Shown one piece after another: positions 4,863 to 6,195 of a stretch of DNA of 6,195 nt (the first letter of the stretch is position 1; every line of letters begins with the position of its first letter). Below the pieces are notes generated by a model. It was not told where the DNA came from, searched no databases, and saw nothing but the letters and a program-made list of their open reading frames with translations. Made by a program: the position numbers and the translations under genes. The stretch is taken from the NCBI GenBank assembly GCA_002309305.1, contig DBWR01000038.1, positions 1 through 6,195 of the forward strand, written 5' to 3'. Source of the stretch: Treponema sp. UBA1233. GTDB lineage: Bacteria > Spirochaetota > Spirochaetia > Treponematales > Treponemataceae.

Positions 4863-6195
4863 TTGAGACAATCGCAAAAGTCAATGATTCGGTTAATTCC
4901 GTTGTCTGGGGAACCTTTGGTATCGCGCTCTTGTTTGTGGCAGGAATTGTAATGACTATTGTCAACAAAGGATTTCAGTTTACTCATGTTCCACACTGGT
5001 TCAAAAAGACAATAGGAGCCATTTTCAAGGACAAAAAAATCACCGCACATACCGGAATAGAAAACAAGGCCATCTCGCAGTTCCAAAGCCTGTGTACTGC
5101 ACTTGCCGCAACAATCGGAACAGGAAACATCGTAGGTGTTGCCACGGCGATTATCCTTGGTGGACCAGGTGCCATTTTCTGGATGTGGGTTATGGCAATA
5201 TTCGGCATGATGACAAATTATTCAGAAAATGTTCTTGGAATCTATTTCCGCCGCAAGGGTGCCAATGGTGAATGGCGTGGTGGTGCCATGTATTATCTTA
5301 AGGACGGATTCGGAAGCTACAAGGGAATGAAAGTTGTGGGAACGGTTCTTGCAATTTTGTTCAGCGTGTTCTGTCTTCTGGCAAGCTTTGGCATCGGAAA
5401 CATGAGTCAGGTAAACTCTATTGCAGGCAACATGGAATCTGCTTTTGGAGTTCCGACATGGATATGTGGAATTGCTCTCGTTATAATCGCCTCAATCGTA
5501 ATTTTGGGAGGACTCAAGAGAGTTGCATCTGTAACAGAGAAACTTGTTCCCTTCATGGCGATAATCTATATCATTGGAGCACTGGTAATCTTTTTCACTC
5601 ACATCTCTGCTGTTCCCGCGGTATTCAGGGCCATCTTCAAGGGGGCATTTGCGGCTAAATCTGCTGCCGGCGGTCTTGTGGGCTATGGCCTTCAGAAAGC
5701 TATAACATGGGGCTTTAAGCGGGGCGCTTTTTCCAACGAGGCAGGTCTTGGATCTTCTGTTATGGTTCACTCATCATCAAATGTCAAGGAACCTGTACGT
5801 CAGGGAATGTGGGGCATCTTTGAGGTCTTTGCGGACACAATCGTTGTTTGCTCACTGACAGCCTTTGCGGTGCTTTCTACTGGACTTGTTGACCTGGAAA
5901 CTGGACAGATGATTTCTTCAAATGCCGGTTCTGGTCTTGTTGGAGAGGCTTTTGCCACGGTTTTTGGTGCATTTGGACCTAAGTTCATTGCCATTGCGAT
6001 TCTTCTCTTTGCATTTTCCACAGTACTTGGCTGGAGTCATTACGGTGCGACGGCATGGCAGTATTTGTTTGGCGAAAAGACACAGATAATCTACAAGTTA
6101 ATTTTTGTCGTGATTATATTCTTTGGCTCAACAATGAGTCTTTCTCTTGCGTGGGATCTTTCCGATACCTTTAACGGCCTGATGATGATTCCAAA
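4859..6195 (+). CDS. AGCS-family sodium:alanine/glycine symporter, C-terminus cut by window edge
   Basis: 445 codons are visible, and the frame is still open at the edge; family members usually have 450-490 residues, so only the end is missing. The protein is an inner-membrane carrier that imports alanine or glycine with Na+. Family signatures are clear: ALAATIGTGNIVGVATAI (81-98) followed by GGPGAIFWMW (101-110), and RGAFSNEAGLGSS (288-300), which belong to the substrate and ion binding core. Many hydrophobic helices alternate with short loops (for example 15-35, 160-180, 201-217, 229-246, 319-340, 374-392, 411-430). Start: CAGGAGG (4847-4853) lies five bases before the ATG at 4859, a strong ribosome site. 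A near-consensus promoter and an intrinsic terminator precede it, suggesting conditional read-through. Whether it prefers alanine, glycine or another small amino acid cannot be told. Confidence 0.95.
   Translation, partial: MIETIAKVNDSVNSVVWGTFGIALLFVAGIVMTIVNKGFQFTHVPHWFKKTIGAIFKDKKITAHTGIENKAISQFQSLCTALAATIGTGNIVGVATAIILGGPGAIFWMWVMAIFGMMTNYSENVLGIYFRRKGANGEWRGGAMYYLKDGFGSYKGMKVVGTVLAILFSVFCLLASFGIGNMSQVNSIAGNMESAFGVPTWICGIALVIIASIVILGGLKRVASVTEKLVPFMAIIYIIGALVIFFTHISAVPAVFRAIFKGAFAAKSAAGGLVGYGLQKAITWGFKRGAFSNEAGLGSSVMVHSSSNVKEPVRQGMWGIFEVFADTIVVCSLTAFAVLSTGLVDLETGQMISSNAGSGLVGEAFATVFGAFGPKFIAIAILLFAFSTVLGWSHYGATAWQYLFGEKTQIIYKLIFVVIIFFGSTMSLSLAWDLSDTFNGLMMIP

Overview
The window looks like bacterial chromosome of moderate-to-low GC from a host-associated anaerobe. 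A Treponema-like spirochaete is my best guess. The basis is the mix of a DUF4846 lipoprotein, a gut-type acyl-CoA ligase, a sodium:amino-acid symporter and a histone-H1-like Lys/Ala tail, together with AT-rich intergenic regions. That taxonomic call is inference: there is no rRNA or marker gene here. No tRNA, insertion sequence, CRISPR array or phage gene was seen.

Layout. Four genes lie on the minus strand and one on the plus strand. Reading the minus strand from right to left: an AMP-forming acyl-CoA ligase (4652 to 3018); a 499-residue protein with an N-terminal PrsW-type membrane protease domain and a C-terminal acidic-then-basic tail (2945 to 1446), closed by a strong intrinsic terminator (1366-1409); a DUF4846 lipoprotein (1330 to 530); and the N-terminal 145 residues of a possible alpha/beta-hydrolase (437 to the left edge). 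On the plus strand an AGCS-family sodium:alanine/glycine symporter starts at 4859 and runs off the right edge, probably lacking only its C-terminus.

Regulation. The 206-bp divergent region 4653-4858 holds a promoter for each direction: an extended -10 for the ligase and a near-consensus promoter for the symporter. The symporter promoter is followed at once by a strong intrinsic terminator, before the symporter start codon. No plus-strand gene lies upstream that could own that terminator, so it looks like a leader attenuator.

Most interesting points. (1) The PrsW domain and a cytoplasmic H1-like tail share one reading frame, with a Shine-Dalgarno-preceded internal ATG at the junction that could make the tail as a separate soluble protein. 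(2) The terminator sits in the symporter leader. (3) The DUF4846 lipoprotein shows a Cys...GD...GH arrangement reminiscent of NlpC/P60 cysteine peptidases. The genes do not form an obvious single pathway. The ligase and PrsW genes may be co-transcribed (72-bp gap, no terminator seen); the others appear to be separate units.
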